From NCBI GenBank assembly GCA_900239685.1, contig OENT01000043.1:124001-188000 (forward strand): a DNA stretch of 64,000 bases, given 5' to 3'. The stretch is from Rotaria macrura (lineage: Eukaryota > Rotifera > Eurotatoria > Philodinida > Philodinidae). The position numbers were made by a program, and so were the translations under genes. Shown in pieces: positions 63,950 through 64,000 of this stretch. The notes beneath the pieces were generated by a model. That model did not search any database and was not told the DNA's origin. It saw only the letters and a program-made list of their open reading frames with translations. Position 1 is the stretch's first letter. Each line of letters begins with the position of its first letter.

Positions 63950-64000
63950 CTAATGAAGAAATAACATTGTTAGAAATCCAAACAAGAGGAAATGATAATG

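Overview
The window is nuclear DNA of a small invertebrate. It is strongly AT-rich, its genes are broken by many short GT-AG introns (mostly 55-90 bp), and all recognisable proteins are animal-type. The intron style, the base composition, a ceramide phosphoethanolamine synthase and a bacterial-looking YscW/YbaY-type gene that carries introns fit a bdelloid rotifer (Rotaria or Adineta type). That assignment is an inference from style, not a proof. Exon chains below were built by hand from splice sites, phase continuity and family conservation; every complete chain ends in a whole number of codons.

Left third (1-31 kb): the C-terminal exon of an unrecognised gene (to 419); a DMRT transcription factor with DM and DMA domains (4565-5992, +); a multi-pass membrane protein with three similar membrane units (7693-8506, -); the mitochondrial phosphate carrier SLC25A3 (12744-14713, +); a short inverted-repeat element (16650-17004) lying between two orphan exon-like pieces; a small YscW/YbaY-domain protein (20988-21429, -); and a 17-exon gene for a DD3-3-type membrane glycoprotein (27578-31275, +). 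The spaces between are long, AT-rich and without convincing genes.

Middle (31-51 kb): a non-autonomous repeat of about 850 bp with terminal inverted repeats and an internal 320-bp-period duplication (31791-32640). Next comes a 15-kb gene on the minus strand (34569-49514) whose last exons encode a BCH domain of the BNIP2/caytaxin/PRUNE2 group. Its N-terminal part is made of very large acidic low-complexity exons and has two alternative starts. A 4.9-kb intron of this gene holds two plus-strand ORFs for small single-pass membrane proteins that resemble each other. A leucine-rich-repeat gene (50448-51416, +) starts head-to-head with the longer promoter of the BCH gene.

Right part (51-64 kb): three minus-strand housekeeping genes: ceramide phosphoethanolamine synthase (55355-56628), the proteasome ubiquitin receptor ADRM1/Rpn13 (57895-59650), and the 3' part of an APLF-like DNA-repair histone chaperone with two PBZ zinc fingers (63054-63949, continuing past the right edge). 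There is no operon-like logic: the genes serve unrelated processes (gene regulation, mitochondrial transport, membrane lipid synthesis, protein turnover, DNA repair).
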